Below, piece by piece: positions 35,868 through 45,744 of a stretch of DNA of 64,000 bases (positions are counted from its first letter, which is position 1; each line of letters starts with the position of its first letter). This DNA is from Actinoplanes italicus (lineage in GTDB: Bacteria; Actinomycetota; Actinomycetes; Mycobacteriales; Micromonosporaceae): NCBI RefSeq assembly GCF_003001815.1, contig NZ_PVMZ01000006.1, positions 310,001 to 374,000 of the forward strand. The letters are read 5' to 3'. The position numbers and the translations under genes are program-made. The notes under the pieces are model-generated. The model had not been told where the DNA came from, ran no database searches, and saw nothing but the letters and a program-made list of their open reading frames with translations.

Positions 35868-37355
35868 TTAGAGGGCGCAGCCGTCCGTCGCGGGCGGCAG
35901 CGGGGCTGGGACGCCGATCGAGGGCAGGCCCAGCGAGACGCCCTTGAGCTTCGGGGTGCGGCCCGCCTCGAAGGCGTCGCCGGCGCGGGTGCGGCGGTGG
36001 CTCAGCGGGTCGCCGTCGGCGTTGAGGTGGTGCGGGGCGGCGTAGGTGATCACCGTCTCGACGATGTCGCCGGGACGCGGCGTGATCCCCCCGGTGGCGA
36101 AGTGGACCAGGCGGCCGTCGCGGGCCCGGCCGCTCAACCGGCCGGTGTGCTCGTCCTTACGACCCTCGCCGACCGCGACGAGGACCTCGACCTTCTCGCC
36201 GACCAGCTTCTTGTTCTCCGACCAGGTGATGTCCTCGAGCGTGGCGATCAGGCGGTTGTAGCGGTCCTGGACGACCGCCTTCGGGACCTGCTCCTCCATG
36301 GTCGCGGCCGGGGTGCCGGGACGCTTCGAGTACTGGAAGGTGAAGGCGCTGGAGAACCGGGCCCGGCGGACCACCTCGAGGGTCTGCTCGAAGTCCTCCT
36401 CGGTCTCGCCCGGGAAGCCGACGATGATGTCGGTGGTGATCGCGGCGTCCGGCATGGCGGCCCGGACCTTCTCGATGATGCCCAGGTACTTCTCCTGGCG
36501 GTAGCTGCGGCGCATCGCCTTGAGCACGGTGTCCGAGCCGGACTGCAGCGGCATGTGCAGCGAGTGGCACACGTTCGGCGTCTCGGCCATCGCGGCGATC
36601 ACGTCGTCGGTGAAGTCCTTCGGGTGCGGGCTGGTGAACCGGACCCGCTCCAGGCCCTCCACCTCGCCGCAGGCGCGCAGCAGCTTGCCGAACGCGAGCC
36701 GGTCACCGAACTCGACGCCGTACGAGTTCACGTTCTGCCCGAGCAGGGTCACCTCGAGGACGCCTTCGGCGACCAGTGCCCGTACCTCGGCCAGGATGTC
36801 GCCGGGACGGCGGTCCTTCTCCTTGCCTCGCAGGCTGGGCACGATGCAGAACGTGCAGGTGTTGTTGCAGCCCACCGAGATCGAGACCCATCCGGCGTAC
36901 GTCGACTCGCGCTTGGTCGGCAGCGTGGAGGGGAAGACCTCGAGCGACTCGAGGATCTCGACCTGCGCCTCCTCGTTGTGCCGGGCACGCTCCAGCATGG
37001 CCGGCAGGGAGCCGATGTTGTGGGTGCCGAAGACGACGTCGACCCAGGGCGCCTTCTTGACGATGTCGCCCTTGTCCTTCTGGGCGAGGCAGCCACCGAC
37101 CGCGATCTGCATGCCGGGGTTCTTCAGCTTCGTCGGGCGCAGGTGGCCGAGGTTTCCGTAGAGGCGGTTGTCGGCGTTCTCGCGTACCGCACAGGTGTTG
37201 AAGACCACGATGTCAGCGGCGTCCGCGTCGGCCGCGCGCACGTAGCCCGCGTCCTCCATCAGGCCGGAGATCCGCTCGCTGTCGTGCACGTTCATCTGGC
37301 AGCCGTACGTGCGCACGTCATAGGTGCGCGGGGCGCCGGTCATCTCGGTAGTCAT
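35868..37355 (-). CDS. miaB: tRNA-2-methylthio-N6-dimethylallyladenosine synthase
   Basis: 495 aa. A radical-SAM methylthiotransferase acting on the base made by MiaA. The N-terminal MTTase domain has [24 protein letters not shown] and GGCLAQ cysteines; the radical SAM motif is [11 protein letters not shown]; the TRAM domain is near the C-terminus (about 375-440). The last 45 residues ([20 protein letters not shown]) are an actinobacterial extension. Start ATG 37355. The stop is 64 bp from the end of the IS remnant. Confidence 0.97.
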   Translation of the reverse strand: MTTEMTGAPRTYDVRTYGCQMNVHDSERISGLMEDAGYVRAADADAADIVVFNTCAVRENADNRLYGNLGHLRPTKLKNPGMQIAVGGCLAQKDKGDIVKKAPWVDVVFGTHNIGSLPAMLERARHNEEAQVEILESLEVFPSTLPTKRESTYAGWVSISVGCNNTCTFCIVPSLRGKEKDRRPGDILAEVRALVAEGVLEVTLLGQNVNSYGVEFGDRLAFGKLLRACGEVEGLERVRFTSPHPKDFTDDVIAAMAETPNVCHSLHMPLQSGSDTVLKAMRRSYRQEKYLGIIEKVRAAMPDAAITTDIIVGFPGETEEDFEQTLEVVRRARFSSAFTFQYSKRPGTPAATMEEQVPKAVVQDRYNRLIATLEDITWSENKKLVGEKVEVLVAVGEGRKDEHTGRLSGRARDGRLVHFATGGITPRPGDIVETVITYAAPHHLNADGDPLSHRRTRAGDAFEAGRTPKLKGVSLGLPSIGVPAPLPPATDGCAL

Positions 37356-37376
37356 GGCAATTGACCAGGCTACCCC

Positions 37377-37850
37377 TCACGCCGCGGCGGGCCGCTCCGG
37401 CGTCGGGTCCGGTTTCCACCGCGAACGGTCGCACCCGGCCGGAGCGGCACAGGCCGGATCGTCGCCGGTGCACGGCCGGACGTGCCGCCGTTCCGGGCCG
37501 TCGTCGGTCTCCCGCTCGTCGACGTGCACGGCTCTCAGCGTGCCGTCGGGTTCGGCCAGCACGTACCGCGTCGGGTTGATCGTGTCGTCGGGAAGCAGGA
37601 CCGCGGCACGCAGCCGGACCGCGACGGCGCTCGCGATGGTCTCCTCGGCGACGCCGGCGGGCGTCACGTAGACGTCGACCACGGTCGGGAAATCTCCGCC
37701 GACGTGATAGACGTCGCAGAGCAGATCCGCCCCCGGCACCATGCCGTGCACCGGACGTTCCAGAGCGCCGGCCAGCGCGCCCATGACCCGGTCCGGATCG
37801 ACCAGGTCGGATACGCACCAGTTCCACGGGCCGTCCCCCATAAAGTCCAT
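37377..37850 (-). CDS. Hypothetical protein
   Basis: 157 aa, start ATG 37850 with GAGAGGGG upstream. No signal peptide. The centre alternates short strands (DLLCDVYHVGGDFPTVVDVY, RYVLAEPDGTLRAVHVDER) and the C-terminus has a Cys-rich segment (RPCTGDDPACAAPAGC). I do not recognise a family. It ends 21 bp before miaB and may be transcribed with it; it is divergent from gluA. Confidence 0.65.
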   Translation of the reverse strand: MDFMGDGPWNWCVSDLVDPDRVMGALAGALERPVHGMVPGADLLCDVYHVGGDFPTVVDVYVTPAGVAEETIASAVAVRLRAAVLLPDDTINPTRYVLAEPDGTLRAVHVDERETDDGPERRHVRPCTGDDPACAAPAGCDRSRWKPDPTPERPAAA

Positions 37851-37937
37851 GGTCCGGACCCCTCTCTCAGCGCAGTGGCTGTGTTACCGCTCCGTGACCA
37901 TTCTCGACACATTCCGATACGGAGCGACCCATAGGGT

Positions 37938-38723
37938 GTGTCCATTCGAGTGAACCGAGAACGAGTGGATGGACCAGGGGTGACAGGCGAGGCTCTCATC
38001 GTTCTGGAGAACGTCAACAAGTGGTTCGGCCCGTTGCACGTGCTGCAGGACGTGGATCTGTCTGTCGCGCGCGGCGAGGTGGTGGTCGTCATCGGACCCT
38101 CCGGGTCCGGCAAGTCCACGCTGTGCCGTGCCATCAACCGGCTGGAGCCGATCAACTCCGGCACGATCACTTTCGACGGGCAGCCACTTCCGGCGGAGGG
38201 CCGGGCTCTGGCCCGGCTGCGCAGCGAGGTCGGCATGGTGTTCCAGTCGTTCAACCTCTTCGCGCACAAGACCATCCTGCAGAACGTGATGCTGGGACCG
38301 GTCAAGGTGCGCCGGGAGAAGGCATCGGTCGTCCGTGACCGGGCCATGGGGCTGCTGGAGCGGGTCGGCATCGCCAACCAGGCGGACAAGTACCCGGCTC
38401 AGCTCTCCGGCGGCCAGCAGCAGCGGGTCGCGATCGCGCGGGCGCTCGCCATGCAGCCCAAGGCGCTGCTGTTCGACGAGCCCACCAGCGCTCTCGACCC
38501 GGAGATGGTCGGCGAGGTCCTGGACGTGATGACCTCACTGGCACGCGAGGGCATGACCATGGTGGTCGTCACCCATGAGATGGGTTTCGCCCGGCATGCG
38601 GCCGACCGCGTCGTGTTCATGGCCGACGGTCAGCTGGTCGAGCAGGCGGCGCCGGAGGAGTTCTTCGCGAACCCGCGCAGCGACCGGGCCAAGGACTTCC
38701 TTTCCAAGATCCTCACGCACTGA
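37938..38723 (+). CDS. gluA: Glutamate/polar amino acid ABC transporter, ATP-binding protein
   Basis: 261 aa from GTG 37938; GTG 37980 ([17 protein letters not shown]), closer to the usual start of the family, is also possible. Walker A is GPSGSGKST, the Q-loop VFQSFNLF, the signature [15 protein letters not shown], Walker [13 protein letters not shown] and the switch His [12 protein letters not shown]. It powers uptake through GluC and GluD with the GluB binding protein encoded next. Confidence 0.94.
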   Translation: MSIRVNRERVDGPGVTGEALIVLENVNKWFGPLHVLQDVDLSVARGEVVVVIGPSGSGKSTLCRAINRLEPINSGTITFDGQPLPAEGRALARLRSEVGMVFQSFNLFAHKTILQNVMLGPVKVRREKASVVRDRAMGLLERVGIANQADKYPAQLSGGQQQRVAIARALAMQPKALLFDEPTSALDPEMVGEVLDVMTSLAREGMTMVVVTHEMGFARHAADRVVFMADGQLVEQAAPEEFFANPRSDRAKDFLSKILTH

Positions 38724-38778
38724 TGTGCCCCTCAGGGCCGCCACACGACGGCGGTCCTGATCGAAAAGGAGATGAAGT

Positions 38779-39663
38779 ATGCGTTTCACTCGTGCAGCCG
38801 TTGTGGCCACCGCCGCGGCTCTGACTTTCGGCCTGACCGCGTGCGCCGGCGAGGACGCCGGATCCAGCGGTGACACCGGCGGATCCACCAAGACCTTCGC
38901 GGCCGGCAGCACCATGGAGAAGCTCAACAAGGCCCAGGCGATCAAGGTCGGCACCAAGTTCGACCAGCCCGGCTTCGGCCTCAAGGGCCTGTCCGGCAAG
39001 CCCGAGGGCTTCGACGTCGAGGTCGCGAAGATCATCGTCAAGGAGCTCGGCATCCCGGCCGACAAGATCGAGTTCGTCGAGACGCCCTCCAAGATCCGCG
39101 AGGACGCCATCGTGAACAACAACGTCGACTTCGTCGTCGCCACGTACACGATCAACGACAAGCGCAAGGAGCGCATCGCGTTCGCCGGGCCGTACTACGA
39201 GGCCGGCCAGAACATCCTGGTCAAGGCGGACGAGGCGACCATCACCGGCCCGGACGCCTTCAAGGCCGGCGACAAGAAGGTCTGCTCGGTCACCGGCTCG
39301 ACCCCGGCCGAGAACATCAAGACGTACGTCAAGGACGTCGCCACCCAGGTGGTGCTCTTCGACACCTACGACAAGTGCATCACCGCGCTCGATGGTGGCC
39401 AGGTCAACGCCGTGACGACCGACAACGTCATCCTGCTCGGCTACATCGCCAAGAACGAGGGCAAGTACAAGCTGGCCGGCGACAACTTCACCAAGGAGCC
39501 GTACGGCATCGGCGTGAAGATCGACGACAAGGACTTCCGGACCTTCATCAACGACACCCTCGAGAAGGCCTACGCCGACGGCAGCTGGAAGAAGGCGTGG
39601 GACGACACCGCCGGCAAGTTCGGCGCCGAGCTGGGCACCGCCCCGGCCGTCAACCGTTACTGA
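38779..39663 (+). CDS. gluB: Glutamate-binding lipoprotein of an ABC transporter
   Basis: 294 aa. Lipoprotein signal (1-23) with lipobox LTAC, so it is anchored outside the membrane. The solute-binding fold shows GTKFDQPGFGLKGLSGKPEG, the FDVEVAKIIVKELGI strand, VDFVVATYTINDKRKERIAF and the hinge segment VCSVTGSTPAENIKTY. It is closest in type to GluB of Corynebacterium. Start ATG 38779 with AAAAGGAGATG upstream. Confidence 0.94.
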   Translation: MRFTRAAVVATAAALTFGLTACAGEDAGSSGDTGGSTKTFAAGSTMEKLNKAQAIKVGTKFDQPGFGLKGLSGKPEGFDVEVAKIIVKELGIPADKIEFVETPSKIREDAIVNNNVDFVVATYTINDKRKERIAFAGPYYEAGQNILVKADEATITGPDAFKAGDKKVCSVTGSTPAENIKTYVKDVATQVVLFDTYDKCITALDGGQVNAVTTDNVILLGYIAKNEGKYKLAGDNFTKEPYGIGVKIDDKDFRTFINDTLEKAYADGSWKKAWDDTAGKFGAELGTAPAVNRY

Positions 39664-39694
39664 TCTCGTCAGCTGAGCCGGGGAGCTTCCGCCC

Positions 39695-40405
39695 GTGAGT
39701 GTGTTGGTAGACAAGTTCGACGTCTTCGCGGGCGGTTTCTGGCTCACCTTCCAGATCTGCGTGCTCGCCGCGATCGGCGCCCTCATCCTGGGCGCCGTCG
39801 TGGCGGTGCTCCGCATCTCACCGGTGCCGCCGCTGCGGGCGGTCGGCACCGCGTACGTGACGATCTTCCGCAACATGCCACTGACCGTGGTCATGTTCTT
39901 CTCCGCGTTCGCGTTGCCGGCCCTCGGCTCCAACGCCGACTTCCTGCGGATCCCGGTGCTCGACGTGGTCTTCACCCGGCTCAGCACCGACCTGCCGTAC
40001 TTCCGCTTCGCACTGATCGCGCTGACCCTCTACACCGCCGCCTTCGTCTGTGAGGCGCTGCGCTCCGGAATCAACGCCGTCCCGCCCGGCCAAGCCGAGG
40101 CGGCCCGCTCACTCGGGCTGACCTTCGGACAGAATCTGCGGTACGTGGTACTGCCGCAGTCGTGGAAGGCCTCGATCGTTCCGCTCGGCTCCGTGATCAT
40201 CGCGATGATCAAGAACTCGGCACTGATCGGCTTCTTCGGCGTCGTGGGCGACCTGTCCGCGAGCGCCGACCAGCTCACCGGCGCCGAGGGGTACGCCTTC
40301 ATCCCCGTCGCCATCGGCATCTCGATCGGATACCTGATCATGACCGTCCCCCTCGGGGCTCTCCTGGACCGGATCGAGCGGCGGCAGGCGGTGGCGGCCC
40401 GATGA
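39695..40405 (+). CDS. gluC: Glutamate ABC transporter permease GluC
   Basis: 236 aa, five predicted membrane helices. The permease EAA-type loop is present: EALRSGINAVPPGQAEAARS followed by LGLTFGQNLRYVVLPQSWK. Start GTG 39695 (VSVLVDKFDVFAGGF). Its stop overlaps the gluD start (ATGA). It forms the membrane channel with GluD. Confidence 0.95.
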   Translation: MSVLVDKFDVFAGGFWLTFQICVLAAIGALILGAVVAVLRISPVPPLRAVGTAYVTIFRNMPLTVVMFFSAFALPALGSNADFLRIPVLDVVFTRLSTDLPYFRFALIALTLYTAAFVCEALRSGINAVPPGQAEAARSLGLTFGQNLRYVVLPQSWKASIVPLGSVIIAMIKNSALIGFFGVVGDLSASADQLTGAEGYAFIPVAIGISIGYLIMTVPLGALLDRIERRQAVAAR

Positions 40406-41352
40406 CCAGCGTCCTCTACGACGTGCCCGGCCCGCGTCAGCGGCGCCTCACCCTAATCCTCAGCATCGTGGCCACGTTCGTGGTCGTGGCCGGTGCGTAC
40501 TACCTGATCTATCTGCCCCTGGACGAGAAGGGGCAGTTCTCGATGGAGCTGTGGGGGCCGCTGGTCGACCCCTCCAACGAGAACTTCGTGCTCGTCTGGG
40601 AGCGGATCTGGGTCGGCATCGAGAACACGCTGATCGCGGCCGTACTCGCCATCGTGGCGTCACTGATCATCGGCACGCTGCTGTCCCTCCTCCGGCTGCA
40701 GCTCAAGAGCATCGCCGGCAACCGGTACGCCGGCCTGTCCACCCCGGTGGCCTACCTTCTGCGTGGGCTCGGCAGCGGGCTGGCCGTACTGACCCGGGTC
40801 TGTGTCGAGGTCTTCCGCGGTCTGCCCGTGGTCATCACGATCTTCTTCGTGGCGCGGGGCTTCCCCGAGTTCGGCGTGACCCTCGAGACGCTGTGGTACC
40901 TGGTGATCGGCCTGACCATCTACAACGGTGTGGTCATCGCCGAGATCCTGCGCTCCGGCATGGAGGGCCTGCCATTCGGTCAGCGGGAGGCGGCCGTCGC
41001 GATCGGCCTCTCCCCGTTCCAGACCACGACGCTGATCCTGCTGCCGCAGTCCTTCCGGATCATGCTCCCGGCGCTGATCAGCCAGCTCGTCGTGGTTCTC
41101 AAGGACACCTCGCTCGGCTTCATCATCAGCTACGAGGAGACCCTGAACATCGGCAAGCAGATCATCGGTGTGCTGAGCAACCCGATCCAGGTCTACTTCG
41201 TGATCGCGGTGCTCTTCATCCTGGTCAACTACTCGCTGTCGAAGCTCGCCCAGTACGTCCAGAAGCGGCTCGCCCGCGGCCGCAAGACCGCGAACCTGCC
41301 GGTCCCGCACAACGCGGTGCAGACCGCCGACCTGGTCGACGTCGACGACTGA
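40402..41352 (+). CDS. gluD: Glutamate ABC transporter permease GluD
   Basis: 316 aa from ATG 40402, which overlaps the gluC stop by four bases. Five or six membrane helices plus an N-terminal helix (LTLILSIVATFVVVAGAYYL). The ATPase-contact loop is EILRSGMEGLPFGQREAAVA followed by IGLSPFQTTTLILLPQSFR. The C-terminus is basic and cytosolic (VQKRLARGRK). It ends three bases before the stop of convergent rny. Confidence 0.95.
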   Translation: MTSVLYDVPGPRQRRLTLILSIVATFVVVAGAYYLIYLPLDEKGQFSMELWGPLVDPSNENFVLVWERIWVGIENTLIAAVLAIVASLIIGTLLSLLRLQLKSIAGNRYAGLSTPVAYLLRGLGSGLAVLTRVCVEVFRGLPVVITIFFVARGFPEFGVTLETLWYLVIGLTIYNGVVIAEILRSGMEGLPFGQREAAVAIGLSPFQTTTLILLPQSFRIMLPALISQLVVVLKDTSLGFIISYEETLNIGKQIIGVLSNPIQVYFVIAVLFILVNYSLSKLAQYVQKRLARGRKTANLPVPHNAVQTADLVDVDD

Positions 41353-41355
41353 CGG

Positions 41356-43080
41356 CTACCGGGCCAGTTCGGTCACCCGGGACTCACGGACCACGGTGAC
41401 CCGGATCTGGCCCGGGTAGGTCAGCTCTTCCTCGATCTGCTTCGCCACATCGCGGGCCAGCACGGCGGCACCGATGTCGTCGATGTCGTCCGGCCGCACC
41501 ATCACCCGGATCTCGCGGCCGGCCTGCATCGCGAACACCTTCTCCACCCCGGCCTTGCCGCCGGCGATCTCCTCGATGCGCTCAAGCCTCTTGACGTACG
41601 CCTCCAGGCTCTCCCGCCGCGCTCCCGGCCGCCCGCCCGAACAGGCGTCCGCGGCCTGCGTCAGCACCGCCTCGATGGTCTGCGGCGGCACCTCGTTGTG
41701 GTGGGCCTCGATCGCATGGACGATGTCGTCGTGCTCGCCGTACTTGCGGGCCATGTCGGCGCCGATCAGGGCGTGACTGCCCTCCACCTCGTGGGTGAGC
41801 GCCTTGCCGATGTCGTGCAGGAACGCCGCGCGCTTCATCGTGGGCACGTCCAGGCCCAGCTCGGCCGCCATGATCCCGGCGATGTGCGCGGTCTCCACCA
41901 GGTGCTTCAGCACGTTCTGGCCGTAGCTCGTCCGGTACCGCAGCCGGCCCAGCAGCTTCGCCAGCTCCGGGTGGATGTTCGTGATCCCGACATCGACCAG
42001 AGCCTCCTCGGCCGCCCGGTCGCAGAGCCGCTCGACCTCGTTCTTGGCGCTGTCGAAGACCTCCTCGATGCGGTGCGGATGGATCCGGCCGTCCAGCACC
42101 AGCTTCTCCAGCGTCAGGCGGCCCACCTCCCGGCGTACCGGATCGAAGCAGGAGAGAAGGACCGCCTCAGGGGTGTCGTCGATGATCAGGTTCACGCCGG
42201 TGGTCGACTCGAACGCCCGGATGTTGCGGCCCTCACGCCCGATGATCCGGCCCTTCATCTCGTCGCTCGGCAGATGCAGGACGCTGACCACGCTCTCCGC
42301 GGTCTGCTCGCTGGCGATCCGCTGGATGGCGTCGACCACGATGTGCCGGGCCCGGGTGTCGGCGGTGCTCCTCGCGTCCGTCTCGATGTCCCGGACCAGG
42401 ATCGCGGCCTCCCGCTTCGCCTGCCCCTCGATCGCCTCGATCAGCTCGCCACGCGCCGTGTCAGCGGTCAGCCCGGCGATCCGCTCCAGCTCCCGGCGCT
42501 TCACCTCGTCGGCCTTCGCCAGCTCCGCCTCGCGCTCGGAGAGCGCGGTCTCCCGCCGCGAAAGGTCCGACTCGAGGGAGGCGAGGCGGCGCTCCCGCTC
42601 CACGAGGCGCTCCACCTCCTCGCCGTGCAGCCGCTCCCGCTCGTCGATCCGGGCCGCGCGGCGCTCCACCTCCGCGGCCTGCTCCTTCACCGTGGCGTTG
42701 AGCAGCGCGATCTCCCGCTCCCCCGACCGGCGGGCCGCCGATCGCAGCTGCTCGGCATCCGTCTCCGCCTGCCGGTGGGCATGCTCGAGGATCGTGTCGG
42801 CCTCGCTGTGCGCCGCTTCCAGAACCCGGCGTGCCTCGGCACGGGCCGCGTTCGCCTCCGCCTTGGCTGCGGCCGTCTCGGCCCGTACCGAAGCAGCCTT
42901 GGCATTTGCGTCCTCGACCTTGGCCTGGGCGTCGCCGACTGCCTGCTCCTGCTTCTCCTGGGCGACCTGCCGATAGGAGTGCATCTGGCGCAACGCACGT
43001 GTCCCCAGGAACAGCCCGGCTATCACCGACACGGCAAGCACGATGATCGCAACCACGAGTACCCAGGTCACGGGGGTCAT
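41356..43080 (-). CDS. rny: Ribonuclease Y
   Basis: 574 aa from ATG 43080 (GGGAG ten bases upstream). A membrane-anchored endoribonuclease that starts mRNA decay. The order is typical: N-terminal helix (about 5-27, WVLVVAIIVLAVSVIAGLFL), a long charged coiled coil (about 30-215), a KH domain (GRIIGREGRNIRAFESTTGV) and an HD domain with FLHDIGKALTHEVEGSHA and AIEAHHNEV. It is the last gene before a 2.7-kb gene-free stretch. Confidence 0.95.
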   Translation of the reverse strand: MTPVTWVLVVAIIVLAVSVIAGLFLGTRALRQMHSYRQVAQEKQEQAVGDAQAKVEDANAKAASVRAETAAAKAEANAARAEARRVLEAAHSEADTILEHAHRQAETDAEQLRSAARRSGEREIALLNATVKEQAAEVERRAARIDERERLHGEEVERLVERERRLASLESDLSRRETALSEREAELAKADEVKRRELERIAGLTADTARGELIEAIEGQAKREAAILVRDIETDARSTADTRARHIVVDAIQRIASEQTAESVVSVLHLPSDEMKGRIIGREGRNIRAFESTTGVNLIIDDTPEAVLLSCFDPVRREVGRLTLEKLVLDGRIHPHRIEEVFDSAKNEVERLCDRAAEEALVDVGITNIHPELAKLLGRLRYRTSYGQNVLKHLVETAHIAGIMAAELGLDVPTMKRAAFLHDIGKALTHEVEGSHALIGADMARKYGEHDDIVHAIEAHHNEVPPQTIEAVLTQAADACSGGRPGARRESLEAYVKRLERIEEIAGGKAGVEKVFAMQAGREIRVMVRPDDIDDIGAAVLARDVAKQIEEELTYPGQIRVTVVRESRVTELAR

Positions 43081-43540
43081 CTCGCCGCGTCTCCCTTCGC
43101 CGCCGGCGCGAAGCACACGCGCGGGCTCTCTGCGGGATGCCCGACCAAGGCAGCTGACCGCGGGCGGCACGGGCCCGGGTGTCACGCGCTCCGCCTTCGG
43201 CTACCCCGAGCCTCCAGTCTCCGTCCGAACGGCCTGCGCCGCCCGGCGTACGCCTGCCGCCGCCCGCTCACGCCTGCTGGCGCTCTGCAGCGCTCCGGTT
43301 CGGCGCTCGCCGGGTTCCGGTTCGACGCTCGCCGGGCCAGCCGGTGCAGGTTCGCAGGGCATCCCTTACAGGCGGCCCGGCTACCTTGCCGGCTCGCTCT
43401 CCGGATGTCCGGGTCGCTCGCCTGCCAGGTCGCCCGGTTCGGGTGCCTCGCCGGTCTGCCTGGTCGGCTCACCTTGGTGGTGTGCCGCTTCGGCTTTGTC
43501 CGGTTCGGCTTTCGGCTCTTGCGAGGATCCGCTCTCACCG

Positions 43541-43630
43541 GGTTCGGCTCCGGCTTTCGCCTGGCTCGGCTTTCGCCTGGCTCGGCCTTGCCGGGCTCGG
43601 CCTTGCCGGGCTCGGCCTTGCCGGGCTGAC
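43541..43630. repeat. Short tandem repeat of 15-16 bp
   Basis: Two units of GGCTCGGCTTTCGCCT are followed by three of GGCTCGGCCTTGCCG and a partial unit. Similar words (CGGTTCGGCTTTCG) are scattered over the preceding 250 bp, so the entire stretch may have grown from this unit. Confidence 0.75.
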
Positions 43631-45220
43631 CTTCACCAGGCTCTGCATTCCCGGATCGGCGTCTGCCAGATGACCTTTCGGCAGGCTCTGCTCTCACCCG
43701 GATCGGGCTTTGCCAGGCTCAAGTTTCGCCCCGGCTCGGCTTTCCCGGGATAGGGCCTCGCCCGGATCGGCGTGGACCAGGCTTGCCGGAGGTTCGGCTG
43801 CCGGCGCGCTTTCCGGAGCCGGCGGTCACACGTGACTTCCGTGTGCTGCCGACCCGTCAGCCTCGACCGCCGGTGACGTGCACCGACGACCGAATCGCTC
43901 CGGCATCGGACCCCGGGCACTTCAGGCCGCGAGGGCCGCTCAGTGTCCACCACATCCAGGTTGAGGATGTGGTCGGCAGAAGCACTCGAAAGGGTCTCGA
44001 ACGCTCCGGCCGAAGGTGCCGATGAGCCACGTCACCGATGATCACTATGTGCCCATGCCGGCGACGCTGCCCTGAGTAGCCTCGCCACCGCGGTCGTCTC
44101 ACCGGACGGGAATCCCGTTACAGTCCGTGGGATACGACGATGTCTCGAGCGAACGGTGTCGCCCGAGACCCCATCTGATCTCCCCGGCCGGTTACGGATG
44201 CCCCGCCAGCGAGCCGCCCGTCAGCCGCTCGAATCAGGAGTGTGTGGAGTTGTGGGGTTGACCGCCGGTATGTCGCGCCGTCAGCCGCGCGGTCAGCGGC
44301 CGACGGAGGCATCACCCTGACCAGATCAGTCCAAGTGATGCCGTAATGTAATGCGATCTATGTTGTGCCTGTTGCATGCGATGGTCGAACAAACCTTGTG
44401 TAACGCGAGGCTAGGTCGCAAGGACCGCTTCGGTCAAGGACTCATGATTCGGCAGCGGATAGGACGTACGGCACAGAGATGCTTACGCCCAGCTCACGAT
44501 CCCACGGGACATATCCAGACGTACCACGCGATCACACCCCACGCGAACGAGTGATCCCCGTTTCCGCTATCACCCGTCCCGTCGAACGCGAGACACGGAG
44601 CGTGACAGGAACACAGGGTGACGCACCGTGTCAGCCGCCACGTCCTCGACGCCGCCGCGTGATATCTGGCCGAATAGCGCCCAGAAGAACTTTCCTCACA
44701 TCAGGACTATATCGGCCTGCGCCCTGGCCCCTGGCCGCAACCGCCCAGCGGACCGGCAGCCCTTGATGCCGGCCGACACCGGAAGGCATTCGTGAGTTGT
44801 ACGCGACCTGACGGAACTCCGCTGCTCCCGGCGCACCGGCCCGCAAGGCTCACCGGGCCGCACGTTCGTCACGTTCGGGAGCAGCACCTCCCCGATCCGA
44901 ACACCGGCACTCACGATCGGCTCGCCGAGGTCTCATTCTCGGCCGAGCCAGCAGTGAGGGCTCAAGATATGACTCTGCCGACCGTCGGCCCGTCGGGGAC
45001 GACATATCTACCGCGCCTGGCGACCGGCGCGTCGCGGGTGATGACTCCATGACTTTGAGTTACATCGCTCGGATGCGCCAGAACCAATCACTCGTATGTC
45101 GCGTCCGGCAACTTCACGGATGACAGATCTCACGGACGGCCGTCGCGGGCGGCAGCCCAGACCGATCCGGCGACCCTTGCTCGGCAGGATCTGACTCCTC
45201 AAGCTCGCGCTCCGCGCGGT

Positions 45221-45350
45221 CCCCTACTCCGCCGGCTCTTACTTTGCGGGCCTTTACTGCGCAGGCTCCTACCCCGAAGGCCCCTACTCCGCCGGCTCTC
45301 ACTTTGCGGGCCTTTACTGCGCAGGCTCCTACCCCGAAGGCCCCTACTTC
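45221..45350. repeat. 60-bp tandem duplication
   Basis: The blocks 45221-45280 and 45281-45340 differ at a single base (T or C at offset 20), and a partial third copy (CCCCTACT) starts at 45341. The period is a multiple of three, so the minus strand shows repeated VGAFGVGACAVKARKVRAGG, but no gene signals support a protein. Confidence 0.85.
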
Positions 45351-45667
45351 GCAGATCGAACGGACTCGCTTCGCAGATCGAACGCACTCGCGGCCGGACA
45401 CCGATCCAGGCAGGCCTCTCACGCCCGGACACCAAGCCAGGCAGGCCACTCACAGGTGGTCACCGGGCCAGGGCGAACGAAGCGCGATGGCCTCCGCCCG
45501 AAGCCGGACGGGCTGCGTCTACCACGGCCCGAACGGGCCGAGCGGCCGCCACCCGAAGCCGGAGAGGCCGTACCCGCCATACCCCTGAACGACCGAGCCG
45601 CCACCGCCCCGTGGCGAACAGGTCGCACTCACCACGCCCTGAACAGCCCGTCGCCGCATCGCAGAAC

Positions 45668-45730
45668 GGGCCGCCGCCCCGGTTCAACAGGCCGCCGCCC
45701 CGGCTCAACAGGCCGCCGCCCCGGCTGAAC
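45668..45730. repeat. 21-bp tandem repeat, three copies
   Basis: GGCCGCCGCCCCGGYTCAAC-type units start at 45668, 45689 and 45710, just beyond the recX stop. Confidence 0.75.
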
Positions 45731-45744
45731 GGAACCGGGGCAGC

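Larger units (their letters stand above)
43081..45744. other. 2.7-kb gene-poor interval between rny and recX
   Basis: No reading frame here shows a ribosome site, domain or actinobacterial codon pattern that I can support. From 43186 to 43780 it is G/C-skewed and internally repetitive. From about 44330 to 44560 it is less GC-rich. From 45221 on it is again repetitive. No tRNA or other RNA gene was recognised. Confidence 0.6.

Noticed and set aside
43182..43697. 171-codon minus-strand frame rich in PGKAEPG and Arg
   Set aside because: Low-complexity reading of the 15-16-bp repeats; no ribosome site, no domain.
44351..44554. 67-codon plus-strand frame in the less GC-rich part of the gene desert
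   Set aside because: No Shine-Dalgarno, no third-position GC bias and no recognised motif; could be checked by homology but not supported here.
45114..45449. 111-codon minus-strand frame with a 20-residue repeat
   Set aside because: Produced by the 60-bp duplication; no gene signals.
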